From Nitrosomonadales bacterium (GTDB lineage: Bacteria; Pseudomonadota; Gammaproteobacteria; Burkholderiales; Gallionellaceae): a DNA stretch of 64,000 nt. Where the stretch lies: NCBI GenBank assembly GCA_016234685.1, contig JACRAT010000021.1, positions 60,311 through 124,310 on the forward strand, given 5' to 3'. How positions within the stretch are numbered: the first letter of the stretch is position 1; every line of letters starts with the position of its first letter. Under the pieces are notes generated by a model. The model saw only the letters and a program-made list of their open reading frames with translations, was not told the origin of the DNA and did no database searches. Shown piece by piece: positions 1 through 7,220 of this stretch. The translations under genes were made by a program, and so were the position numbers.

Positions 1-398
1 ACAAAGAATACCGGGCGGCCGATCACCACCTGATCGAACGGTCGTCCGGCAGTTGTTTCAGCCCGGCGCTTGAGTTCGGCGATGAACTGGCTCAACAACT
101 CCATATAGGGGAGCGAGCGGCCCTGCACCTCGGTTTTGCCCTCCATCAGGCTGCTGCCCAACAGACTTTTCAGGGCTCGCATCAAGCGGCCTTCGTAGCC
201 AGCCAGATATTCGTTGAGCCCGGCCCGGCCGACGCTGACGGTGTGCTCTTCCGCGTTGAAAAAGATCACCGAGGGCAAGGTGATATTGCCGTCCTCCAGC
301 GCCAGCAAGGGCGGCAGGCCGGGACGCAGCCAGCCCACCGTGGAGTTGGAGGTGCCGAAATCGATGCCGCAGGCGCGGGCGGGAGCTTCAACGAACAT
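1..398 (-). CDS. Hsp70 family chaperone (YegD-like), N-terminal part
   Basis: The gene runs off the left edge, so only about the first 132 residues are present. Near the N-terminus the stretch ACGIDFGTSNSTVGW is the phosphate-1 loop of the Hsp70/actin ATPase fold. It is followed by VIFFNAEEHTVSVGRAG and later by a VVIGRPVFF strand, the pattern of the short Hsp70 homologues of the YegD type rather than DnaK itself. The ATG at 396-398 gives a natural N-terminus just before the nucleotide loop. The substrate-binding half lies outside the window, so a specific role cannot be assigned. An ATP-dependent chaperone function is inferred from the family. Confidence 0.8.
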   Translation of the reverse strand, partial: MFVEAPARACGIDFGTSNSTVGWLRPGLPPLLALEDGNITLPSVIFFNAEEHTVSVGRAGLNEYLAGYEGRLMRALKSLLGSSLMEGKTEVQGRSLPYMELLSQFIAELKRRAETTAGRPFDQVVIGRPVFF

Positions 399-572
399 GG
401 GGAGGAGTCAGCCTCAGGCTGAGTCGGAAAAAGGGCGGCGATGCTACCGCTACTGCCGGAAAAAGTCGAATGTACACCTAGCCTCTACATATCTTTACGG
501 TGCTATGGCTTGGGCTATGCCAGCCGGAGAGTATCTGTTGAATCGGGGGGATTCAATTGTGGCTTATGTGGC

Positions 573-821
573 TTATTTGCGGGGCTTTTTGCCGCGCTTC
601 ACTTTACGCAGTTTGCCTTCCAGCGCGTTGAGATGGCGCGTCAGCCATTCATCAATGGGGGTGATGCGGATGTGCATGATCCATGAGAGCAGGAAAAACA
701 GGAACGGGAAGGCTAGCACCGAGCCGGTCAGCATGGCGATGATTTCAAGGTTGGTGCGCTCGTTGATCCAGAGCTGGAGTTCGATTCCCCATTTATTTAG
801 AACGAACAGGATGTGATCCAT
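573..821 (-). CDS. Small membrane protein, unknown function
   Basis: The 82-residue product has an amphipathic start, one strongly hydrophobic segment (about residues 27-50, IIAMLTGSVLAFPFLFFLLS) and a basic C-terminal tail (KLRKVKRGKKPRK). A single-pass inner-membrane protein with its positive tail in the cytoplasm is the likely topology. It lies upstream of the Hsp70-like gene on the same strand with a gap of about 175 bases, so co-transcription is possible. No family was recognised. The membrane segment and basic tail argue that it is a real gene. Confidence 0.55.
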   Translation of the reverse strand: MDHILFVLNKWGIELQLWINERTNLEIIAMLTGSVLAFPFLFFLLSWIMHIRITPIDEWLTRHLNALEGKLRKVKRGKKPRK

Positions 822-955
822 GAGGGTGTGCTTCCGTTTGGGCGTGTGTGCGTGAATCTATCGCCGAGGGGCTTGCGAGACAAGGGGACTCCGACAGGCA
901 TCCGGCAGGGGCGGACGGGCGGGGCTGGGCAGGTGTCGTGCTATCATCCGCCGCC

Positions 956-1831
956 ATGAAAACGATACCTGATTCCCTACAAAGATTTCTGTTCGACGCG
1001 GCTCCGATACGCGGCGAATTCGTCCACCTTGAAGATACTTGGCGCACCGTGCTGGCGCGCCATGATTATCCGCCCGCCCTACGCCGGATGATGGGCGAGC
1101 TGGTCGCAGCGGCGGCTTTGCTGGCGGCCACGCTCAAGCTGGATGGTGCGCTGATCTTGCAGATCCAAGGGCGCGGTGCGGTGCGTCTGCTGGTGGTGGA
1201 GTGCTCCGGCGATCTGAATCTACGCGCCACGGCCAAGTGGGAGGGCGATCTGGCGACTGGTACACCGGCGGAACTGATCGGCGACGGCCAGTTCGTCATC
1301 ACGCTCGATCCGCAGGACGGCGGCACGCCGTATCAGGGCATCGTGCCGCTGGAAGGCGCTAGCGTGGCAGCGATGCTGGAAAATTATATGGGCCGCTCGG
1401 AGCAGCTGGCGACGCGCTTGTGGCTGGCGGCGGACGGCGAGGTGGCGGCGGGGCTGTTGCTGCAAAAACTGCCGGATCAGCCCGAGCAGGATGCCGATGC
1501 TTGGTCGCGCGCCACGCAGTTGGCCGATACGCTGAAGGTGGAGGAACTGCTGAAGATGCCTGCGCCTTATCTGCTGCATCGTTTGTATCACGAGGAAGAC
1601 ATCCGTTTGTTCGATGCGCAGCCTGCGGCGTTCGCCTGCTCGTGTTCGCGCGACAATGTGGCGCGGATGCTGAAGATGCTGGGGCGCGACGAGGTGGAGG
1701 CGGTGCTGGAGGAGCAGGGCTCCATCGAGATCCACTGCGAATTCTGCAACCAGCGTTATGTGTTCGAGGTGGAGGACGTGGAGCAGGTGTTCACCGAAGA
1801 GACAATGCAGCAGGAAGTGGTGCGCCACTGA
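956..1831 (+). CDS. hslO: Hsp33 redox-regulated chaperone
   Basis: The product (291 aa) is a cytoplasmic holdase that is activated by oxidation. The C-terminal zinc-binding switch is visible as CSC in FACSCSRDN followed by CEFC in IHCEFCNQRY, giving the family's CxC...CxxC tetracysteine centre. The N-terminal two thirds match the Hsp33 fold (for example MGELVAAAALLAATLKLDG and VQGIVPLEG-like segments). An open frame extends upstream to 848, but the ATG at 956 gives the usual N-terminus (MKTIPDSLQRFLFD) and usual length. It converges on lplT with an 18-base gap. Confidence 0.95.
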   Translation: MKTIPDSLQRFLFDAAPIRGEFVHLEDTWRTVLARHDYPPALRRMMGELVAAAALLAATLKLDGALILQIQGRGAVRLLVVECSGDLNLRATAKWEGDLATGTPAELIGDGQFVITLDPQDGGTPYQGIVPLEGASVAAMLENYMGRSEQLATRLWLAADGEVAAGLLLQKLPDQPEQDADAWSRATQLADTLKVEELLKMPAPYLLHRLYHEEDIRLFDAQPAAFACSCSRDNVARMLKMLGRDEVEAVLEEQGSIEIHCEFCNQRYVFEVEDVEQVFTEETMQQEVVRH

Positions 1832-1849
1832 GGCGGGCGCACTGTCTGT

Positions 1850-3088
1850 TTACATCTGGCCCCGGTCTTGATCGTGGCCATGTCTGCGGTAGAGCAGGGC
1901 CATGATGCTGGATAGCAGCAGGCCGAACACCAGCGTGATGACGTAGATGCTGAATTCCAGCTTTTCCATCATGGCATAGAGCGAGAGCATGGCGAGGATG
2001 CTCAGGTTCTCGTTGAAGTTCTGCACGGCGATGGAGCTGCCCGCACCCATCAGCAGGTGGCCGCGATGTTGCAGCAGGGCGTTCATCGGGACGACGAAGT
2101 AGCCACCCATCGCGCCGATGACGACCAGCAGCAGGGTGGCCAGAATAGGGTTGGTGATGGGGATCATCGCCAGCACCGCGATACCCATGGCGATGCCGAC
2201 CGGCAAGACCTTCACCGAATGTTCCAGTTTGACGAAGCGTGCGGCCAGTACCGCACCGATGGCGATGCCGACGGCGACCCAAGCGGTGAGCTTGGCCGCC
2301 TGGCCGAAATCATAGTTCAGCGCGACCGCCGCCCAAGCGAGGACGATCAACCGCAGGGTCGCGCCTGCACCCCAAAACAGGGTGGTGACGCCCAGCGAAA
2401 CCTGCCCCAGAGGGTCTTTCCACAGCAGTTTGAAGCAGTGGGCAAAATCCTTGAGCAGAAAGATCGGGTCGCGGCTCAGCGGCTTGTGGTCGATCGGCAC
2501 ACGCGGGATGTACAGGTTGAATATCGCGGCCAATACATAAAGCACGAGGATGAAGGAGATAGCCAGCTCGGGGGCGCTGTCGATGTGGGTGTCGATCAGC
2601 GGTACGTCCCACCAGTTGAGCAGCGGGCCTGCGATCGCCGGGCTGACCAGCACGCCGCCGATGACCGCGCCGAGGATGATGGCGGCGACGGTGAGGCCTT
2701 CCATCCAGCTATTCGCTTTGACCAACTGGTCGGGAGGCAGGTACTCGGTGAGGATGCCGTATTTGGCTGGGGAGTAGGCAGCTGCGCCGAATCCGGCGAT
2801 GGCATAGGCGACCAGCGGATTGACGCCTGCCAGCATCGCCAGACAGCCGGTCAGCTTGATGGCGTTGCTGATGAGCATGACGCGACCCTTGGGCAGCGAA
2901 TCGGCAAAAGCGCCGACGAAGGGCGCAAGCAATATATAAGAGACGACGAAAGCCTCTTGTAGTACCGGCGTGTGCCAAGAGGGAGAGTGCAGTTCTTTGA
3001 GCAGGGCGATGGCGGCAAACAGCAAAGCATTGTCTGCGAGCGCGGAAAAGAATTGCGCCGCGAGAATAATGTAGAAGCCGAGATTCAT
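1850..3088 (-). CDS. lplT: Lysophospholipid transporter LplT (MFS)
   Basis: The 412-residue protein has about 12 hydrophobic segments. Its N-terminus, with FFSALADNALLFAAIALL, is typical of LplT, the major-facilitator carrier that flips lysophospholipids to the inner leaflet for re-acylation. In enterobacteria lplT is linked to the acyltransferase aas; here no aas is adjacent. The gene is divergent from alr with about 95 bases between the starts. The assignment rests on the conserved N-terminus and overall MFS character. A related MFS carrier of the same subgroup cannot be excluded. Confidence 0.85.
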   Translation of the reverse strand: MNLGFYIILAAQFFSALADNALLFAAIALLKELHSPSWHTPVLQEAFVVSYILLAPFVGAFADSLPKGRVMLISNAIKLTGCLAMLAGVNPLVAYAIAGFGAAAYSPAKYGILTEYLPPDQLVKANSWMEGLTVAAIILGAVIGGVLVSPAIAGPLLNWWDVPLIDTHIDSAPELAISFILVLYVLAAIFNLYIPRVPIDHKPLSRDPIFLLKDFAHCFKLLWKDPLGQVSLGVTTLFWGAGATLRLIVLAWAAVALNYDFGQAAKLTAWVAVGIAIGAVLAARFVKLEHSVKVLPVGIAMGIAVLAMIPITNPILATLLLVVIGAMGGYFVVPMNALLQHRGHLLMGAGSSIAVQNFNENLSILAMLSLYAMMEKLEFSIYVITLVFGLLLSSIMALLYRRHGHDQDRGQM

Positions 3089-3183
3089 TAAGCGATTGCC
3101 GTTTGCGAGAGCGCGCTTTATAACATGAAAAGGGGAGGCCTGCTATCATTGGCGGGAGCCACAACCCCACTCACATCGACCTC

Positions 3184-4248
3184 ATGCCACGCCCGATACA
3201 CGCCCGCATCGACCTTTCTGCACTGGAACATAACCTGCATCTGGTTCGTCGCCAGACCTCCGCCCGCGTCATGGCCGTCATCAAGGCCAATGCATATGGT
3301 CACGGGCTATTGCCTGCGGCGGATGCCTTGCGCGCGGCGGATGGTTTCGCACTATTAGATATACAGGAGGCGGTGCGGCTGCGCGAGGCGGGGTTCCGCC
3401 AGACCATCTTGCTGCTGGAGGGCGCGTTCTCGCCGGAGGATGTGGCGCTGATGGCCGAGCACCAACTGGCGGGGGTGATCCACAGCCCGCATCAGATCGC
3501 CATGCTGGAGGCGTGTCCGCAGCGCGAAAGTCTGTCGCTGTGGCTCAAGCTGAACACCGGGATGAATCGTCTGGGTTTCGTGCCGGAGCAATTTGCTCCC
3601 GCGTTGGAGCAAGTGCGTCGCCATCCGGCGGTGCGCGAGGTCACGCTGATGACGCACTTCGCCCATGCGGACGAACGGCCTGGCGTGGCGGCACAACTGG
3701 AACGCTTCGAGTCGCTCGCCTCGCCGTATCGGCTGGCCCGTTCGCTGGCCAATTCCGCCGCGCTGTTGCGTTACCCCGCCACGCATGGCGACTGGGTGCG
3801 GCCCGGCATCATGTTATATGGCAGTTCGCCGTTCGCCGAGGTCAGCGCCGAGCAACTGGGGCTGCGTCCGGTGATGACGCTCACCAGCCAGCTCATCGCG
3901 GTGACGGAGTTGCAGGCGGGTCAGGCCGTCGGTTACGGTGGTACGTTCCGGGCCGATTCCGCCATGCGCATCGGCGTGGTCGCTTGCGGTTATGCCGACG
4001 GCTACCCGCGCCACGCCGCCACGGGTACACCTATTCTGGTGGACGGACAACGCACTCGCACGCTGGGGCGCGTCTCTATGGATATGCTCTGCGTCGATCT
4101 GACCCGCTTGCCGCGCGCCGAGGTCGGTAGTCACGTCACTCTGTGGGGAGAGGGGGTTTCTGTGGATGAGGTCGCACAAGCCGCAGGAACGATCAGCTAT
4201 GAAGCACTGTGCGCACTCGCCCCGCGTGTGCCACAGACATTTCGGTAA
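3184..4248 (+). CDS. alr: Alanine racemase
   Basis: This PLP-dependent enzyme interconverts L- and D-alanine for peptidoglycan synthesis. The PLP-binding lysine is K34 within AVIKANAYGHG. The C-terminal domain contains GYGGTF, the segment carrying the catalytic tyrosine, and CGYADGYPR and GRVSMDM, all family signatures. Its length of 354 aa is normal. The ATG at 3184 lies directly before the conserved HARIDLSALEHNL. The gene ends shortly before rpmB but is separated from it by a promoter. Confidence 0.95.
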   Translation: MPRPIHARIDLSALEHNLHLVRRQTSARVMAVIKANAYGHGLLPAADALRAADGFALLDIQEAVRLREAGFRQTILLLEGAFSPEDVALMAEHQLAGVIHSPHQIAMLEACPQRESLSLWLKLNTGMNRLGFVPEQFAPALEQVRRHPAVREVTLMTHFAHADERPGVAAQLERFESLASPYRLARSLANSAALLRYPATHGDWVRPGIMLYGSSPFAEVSAEQLGLRPVMTLTSQLIAVTELQAGQAVGYGGTFRADSAMRIGVVACGYADGYPRHAATGTPILVDGQRTRTLGRVSMDMLCVDLTRLPRAEVGSHVTLWGEGVSVDEVAQAAGTISYEALCALAPRVPQTFR

Positions 4249-4254
4249 AATGAG

Positions 4255-4284
4255 TTGAACATTCCGCTTTGTTTCGGTTAGAAT
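4255..4284 (+). promoter_or_regulatory. Sigma-70 promoter for rpmB-rpmG
   Basis: TTGAAC (4255-4260) and TAGAAT (4279-4284) are separated by 18 bases and lie 35 bases upstream of the rpmB start, so the ribosomal genes have their own promoter just past the alr stop. Confidence 0.6.
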
Positions 4285-4319
4285 CGCGCCTCTTTTGAAA
4301 ACTGGTTGGAGTGATTGTC

Positions 4320-4556
4320 ATGGCACGTGTTTGTCAAGTTACGGGGAAGGGCCCGATGGTAGGGAACAATGTTTCCCATGCGAACAATAAAACCAAGCGC
4401 CGTTTTCTGCCGAATTTGCAACGCCGCCGCTTCTGGGTCGAAAGTGAAAACCGTTGGGTTTCGCTGCGCTTGACCAATGCTGCGCTGCGCACCATCGACA
4501 AGAACGGTATCGATGCAGTCCTGTTTGAGCTGCGCGCCCGTGGCGAAAACGTTTAA
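4320..4556 (+). CDS. rpmB: 50S ribosomal protein L28
   Basis: The 78-residue product begins [20 protein letters not shown] and is rich in lysine and arginine, which is typical of bacterial L28. An in-frame ATG lies three codons earlier at 4311, but the second ATG (4320) gives the canonical N-terminus. It is co-transcribed with rpmG 13 bases downstream, the common rpmB-rpmG order in proteobacteria. Confidence 0.97.
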   Translation: MARVCQVTGKGPMVGNNVSHANNKTKRRFLPNLQRRRFWVESENRWVSLRLTNAALRTIDKNGIDAVLFELRARGENV

Positions 4557-4569
4557 GGAGTAAGGAAAA

Positions 4570-4737
4570 ATGGCAAGCAAGATTCGCGAAAAGATCAAGC
4601 TGGAATCGACTGCTGGTACAGGTCACTTCTATACCACCACGAAGAACAAGCGCAACACCCCGGGCAAGATGGAATTCAGCAAGTTCGACCCCGTCGTGCG
4701 CAAGCACGTGATGTACAAAGAAACCAAGCTGAAGTAA
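4570..4737 (+). CDS. rpmG: 50S ribosomal protein L33
   Basis: The 55-residue basic protein starts [20 protein letters not shown] and ends VMYKETKLK. It is the cysteine-free L33 form, since no zinc-binding CxxC pair is present. The ribosome binding site TAAGGA lies five bases before the ATG. It is the second gene of the rpmBG unit and is followed by an intrinsic terminator. Confidence 0.97.
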   Translation: MASKIREKIKLESTAGTGHFYTTTKNKRNTPGKMEFSKFDPVVRKHVMYKETKLK

Positions 4738-4754
4738 TTCAGGCTGGGTTCGGC

Positions 4755-4782
4755 AAAAGGCCCGCTTGCGCGGGCCTTTTTG
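4755..4782 (+). terminator. Intrinsic terminator after rpmG
   Basis: GGCCCGC (4759-4765), loop TTGC and GCGGGCC (4770-4776) form a 7-bp GC-rich stem, extended by A-U pairs and followed by a T-run. It ends the rpmBG transcript. Confidence 0.9.
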
Positions 4783-4850
4783 TTTTCTGCTGCCAGTGAA
4801 TCCGACATTCCGGCCCGTCGTCTAGCTTTGGGGAGGGATACCGGATCAAG

Positions 4851-5882
4851 TTACGGCAACTCGTAAGGCTGCGGCAGGAACGTCAATGCCTCGCCCGTTG
4901 CCGAGCCGACATGCACGCTGTGGTGCTCACGGCTGCTGATGGGGATGACGCCGAGCAGGTCGAAACCACTGGCGGGGGAGGGCGAAGCTTCGACGACCAT
5001 GCCGTTGGACTGTTCTTCCGGGCTGGTGCTGTAGAGCGTGTCGCCGGGTTGCGGCTGGATGTCGCCGCCGACATGGGCCAGATACATGCGGCGTTTGGCG
5101 TGGCCTAGGTATTGCATCCGCGCAACGATCTCTTGCCCCGGATAGCAGCCCTTCTTGAAGCTGACTCCGCCGATGATTTCCAGATTCGCCATCTGCGGCA
5201 CGAACTGTTCCTGCGTGGCTGGGTTCATCACCGGGATGCCGGCGCGGATGTTCAGCCAATCCCAGCAGGTTGCGCCGACCGGGCGAGCTGCGCCGCTGAG
5301 TTTTTGCCACAGCGCGGGTGCTTGGGCGGCGGCAGTGTTCAGTTGGAAGCGCTCATCGGCGAGACGAACGAGGCTGATCCCGTCCTGTTGCCGCACTGCC
5401 AGCGCGCCCTCCGGCAGCGTGCCGAAGATGCCTTGCAGCAGCGCCCCGGCTTGCGGGCCGGACAGGCCCAGACTGACGAGGTCGTCGCTAGCGTCGCTGA
5501 TCTTGACCTTGGAGCGCAGCACGAACATCGAGAGTTTTTTCTGGATGGCGGGGCAGAGCGTGCGCGGCAGTTGCAGCAGGTAGTCGCTGCCGTCTTGCCA
5601 GATGAGGAAGGTCGCCAGCATCCGCCCCTTGGCAGTGTTGAGGCTGCTGCGTTGCGCCTGTTGCGGGCTGATTGCGCGGATGTCGCTACTCAGCAGATTC
5701 TGCAAGAAAGCCTGCGCCTCCTCGCCAGTGACTCGCAGTGTGCCGAAGCGACCCAGTTCGCATAGCACCGTGCTGTCGCGGGTGGCGACTAGCTCAGCTG
5801 GGGCGTCGCCGAAATCCTGTACCACGCCGTCCAGCAGTTTGGCGTTTTGAGAGGAGAGGAAGTTTTGCCAGTCAGTATTCAT
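4851..5882 (-). CDS. ygfZ: Folate-binding Fe-S cluster repair protein YgfZ
   Basis: The 343-residue protein belongs to the GcvT-like family of tetrahydrofolate-binding proteins that help assemble or repair Fe-S clusters. The diagnostic motif KKGCYPGQEIVARMQYLG carries the family's essential cysteine. Other supporting segments are LTAKGRML-like SLNTAKGRMLATF and FVPQMANLEIIGGVSFKKG. It stands alone between a terminator and the SEL1 gene. Function is from family knowledge. Confidence 0.92.
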   Translation of the reverse strand: MNTDWQNFLSSQNAKLLDGVVQDFGDAPAELVATRDSTVLCELGRFGTLRVTGEEAQAFLQNLLSSDIRAISPQQAQRSSLNTAKGRMLATFLIWQDGSDYLLQLPRTLCPAIQKKLSMFVLRSKVKISDASDDLVSLGLSGPQAGALLQGIFGTLPEGALAVRQQDGISLVRLADERFQLNTAAAQAPALWQKLSGAARPVGATCWDWLNIRAGIPVMNPATQEQFVPQMANLEIIGGVSFKKGCYPGQEIVARMQYLGHAKRRMYLAHVGGDIQPQPGDTLYSTSPEEQSNGMVVEASPSPASGFDLLGVIPISSREHHSVHVGSATGEALTFLPQPYELP

Positions 5883-5962
5883 AGCGTGGTATCTAATCAG
5901 AAAGGGATAGGTTCACCCTACTGACTTTCGCAGGGGATGGCAACCCGGATTCGAGAGTGGAT

Positions 5963-6784
5963 TTAGTCCGCTTCCAAGCTGGCGCGCATCGCTTTGATGG
6001 CTGCGCTCATGTCGTCGGCGCGTTTGCGCAGCAGCTCCAGTTGCGCCAGCCCTTGCTGGACATCGTCGGCGCTGCTGATGGCGGAGACGAAGCTCTCCCA
6101 TTCCTCCAACTCTTCCGGTGCGTCGTCGTGCTGGCCGTGCAGCTTGGCCCATTGCAGCCAAGCGTAGACCTGAACGGTGTCCTGCTCTGCGCCCAGCCCG
6201 TGGTCGAAGATGCGCGCCATGCAGAGCGCGGCCATGATGCTGCCGCCCAGTGCCTCGCGCTCGATCTCGTCGCGGTATTCGATCAGGCTGGCGACTGCGG
6301 CGAGGTCGCCTTCCATCGCCGCGTGGGTGTGTAGATCCGCCGCTGCGACGATGTTCTTTTCCATGCCCTGCCCGAGGCGGCACAGTGTGCCGAGTTGGCC
6401 GATAGCCTCGATGTGATCCTGTTCGGCAGCAGCGTGGATCCAGTAAGCAGCCTCGTCTTCGCTTTGCTCCACCCCGTTGCCGCGCAGACAGCACAGGCCC
6501 AGATTGAACTGCGCCAGCACGTGGTCCTGCTCGGCGGCCTTGCGATACCAGTGGGCGGCCTCGGAGGGATTCTTGTCCGTACCCATGCCGTTCAGATACA
6601 TCGAGCCCAGATTGTTCTGCGCATCGGCATGGCCTTGTTCCGCTGCCGCGCGATACCAAGCCAGCGCCTCGCTCAAATCCGAAGCTACGCCGTTGCCGGT
6701 GCGATACGCCTCGGCCAACTCGAACTGCGCCTCGACATCCTTGCGCGCTGCGCGCTTCATCAAATTGACGATCTCTGCTTCCAT
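5963..6784 (-). CDS. SEL1-like repeat protein
   Basis: The product (273 aa from the chosen start) consists of about five tandem SEL1/TPR-like alpha-hairpin units, visible as repeated AQFELAEAY.TGNGV, AQNNLGSMYLNGMG, AQFNLGLCCLRGNG and WYR.AAEQ.H blocks. Such proteins are protein-protein scaffolds, and no enzyme motif is present. The frame is open upstream to 6946, but the ATG at 6784 has an AAGGGA ribosome binding site and begins right at the repeat region. No signal peptide is visible, so it is probably cytoplasmic. The partner is unknown. Confidence 0.8.
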   Translation of the reverse strand: MEAEIVNLMKRAARKDVEAQFELAEAYRTGNGVASDLSEALAWYRAAAEQGHADAQNNLGSMYLNGMGTDKNPSEAAHWYRKAAEQDHVLAQFNLGLCCLRGNGVEQSEDEAAYWIHAAAEQDHIEAIGQLGTLCRLGQGMEKNIVAAADLHTHAAMEGDLAAVASLIEYRDEIEREALGGSIMAALCMARIFDHGLGAEQDTVQVYAWLQWAKLHGQHDDAPEELEEWESFVSAISSADDVQQGLAQLELLRKRADDMSAAIKAMRASLEAD

Positions 6785-6869
6785 TGCTGATCCCTTTTGT
6801 TTATCCACGAGGGCGATTATCTCATGGCCGCTGGCCTGAAGCCGTCCGGCGTAATACCATCCCGGCAAG

Positions 6870-7220
6870 ATGAAAACGATATGGCTACAGACGATAGAAC
6901 TGGATCCCCAAGCGTCAGCCAAGCCCGCCTTGGGCGAACGCTGCAACGGCTGCGGCGTGTGTTGTGCGGCGGAGCCTTGCCCAGTGGCGCTGGTTCTGCT
7001 GTTGCAGCGCCGGGGACGTTGCCGGGCGTTGCTGTGGCAAGAGGCGGAAGCGCGCTACGTCTGCGGCCTAGTGGTCGCGCCGCATCGTCACTCTTGGTTG
7101 ATCCCCGCCCGCTGGAGTGCGGGCGCGGGCAGATTGCTCGCCACCCGCATCGCCGCAGGTGCAGGCTGCGACTCGGCGGCGGAGGTCGAGCCGATCACAA
7201 CTCCCGGCTCACCTTCATGA
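6870..7220 (+). CDS. Cysteine-cluster protein (YkgJ-like), probable metal binding
   Basis: The 116-residue protein has the cluster CNGCGVCC near residue 25 and further cysteines in EPCPVAL, GRCRALLW and YVCGLV, a pattern similar to the YkgJ (CxxCxxCC) family of putative zinc- or iron-binding proteins. The C-terminal third has weak character. It is divergent from the SEL1 gene and its 3' end overlaps the 3' end of the convergent pat gene by 26 bases. No specific function can be given. Confidence 0.65.
   Translation: MKTIWLQTIELDPQASAKPALGERCNGCGVCCAAEPCPVALVLLLQRRGRCRALLWQEAEARYVCGLVVAPHRHSWLIPARWSAGAGRLLATRIAAGAGCDSAAEVEPITTPGSPS

Noticed and set aside
848..955. N-terminal extension of Hsp33
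   Set aside because: The upstream frame has no similarity to the family, and ATG 956 gives the standard start.
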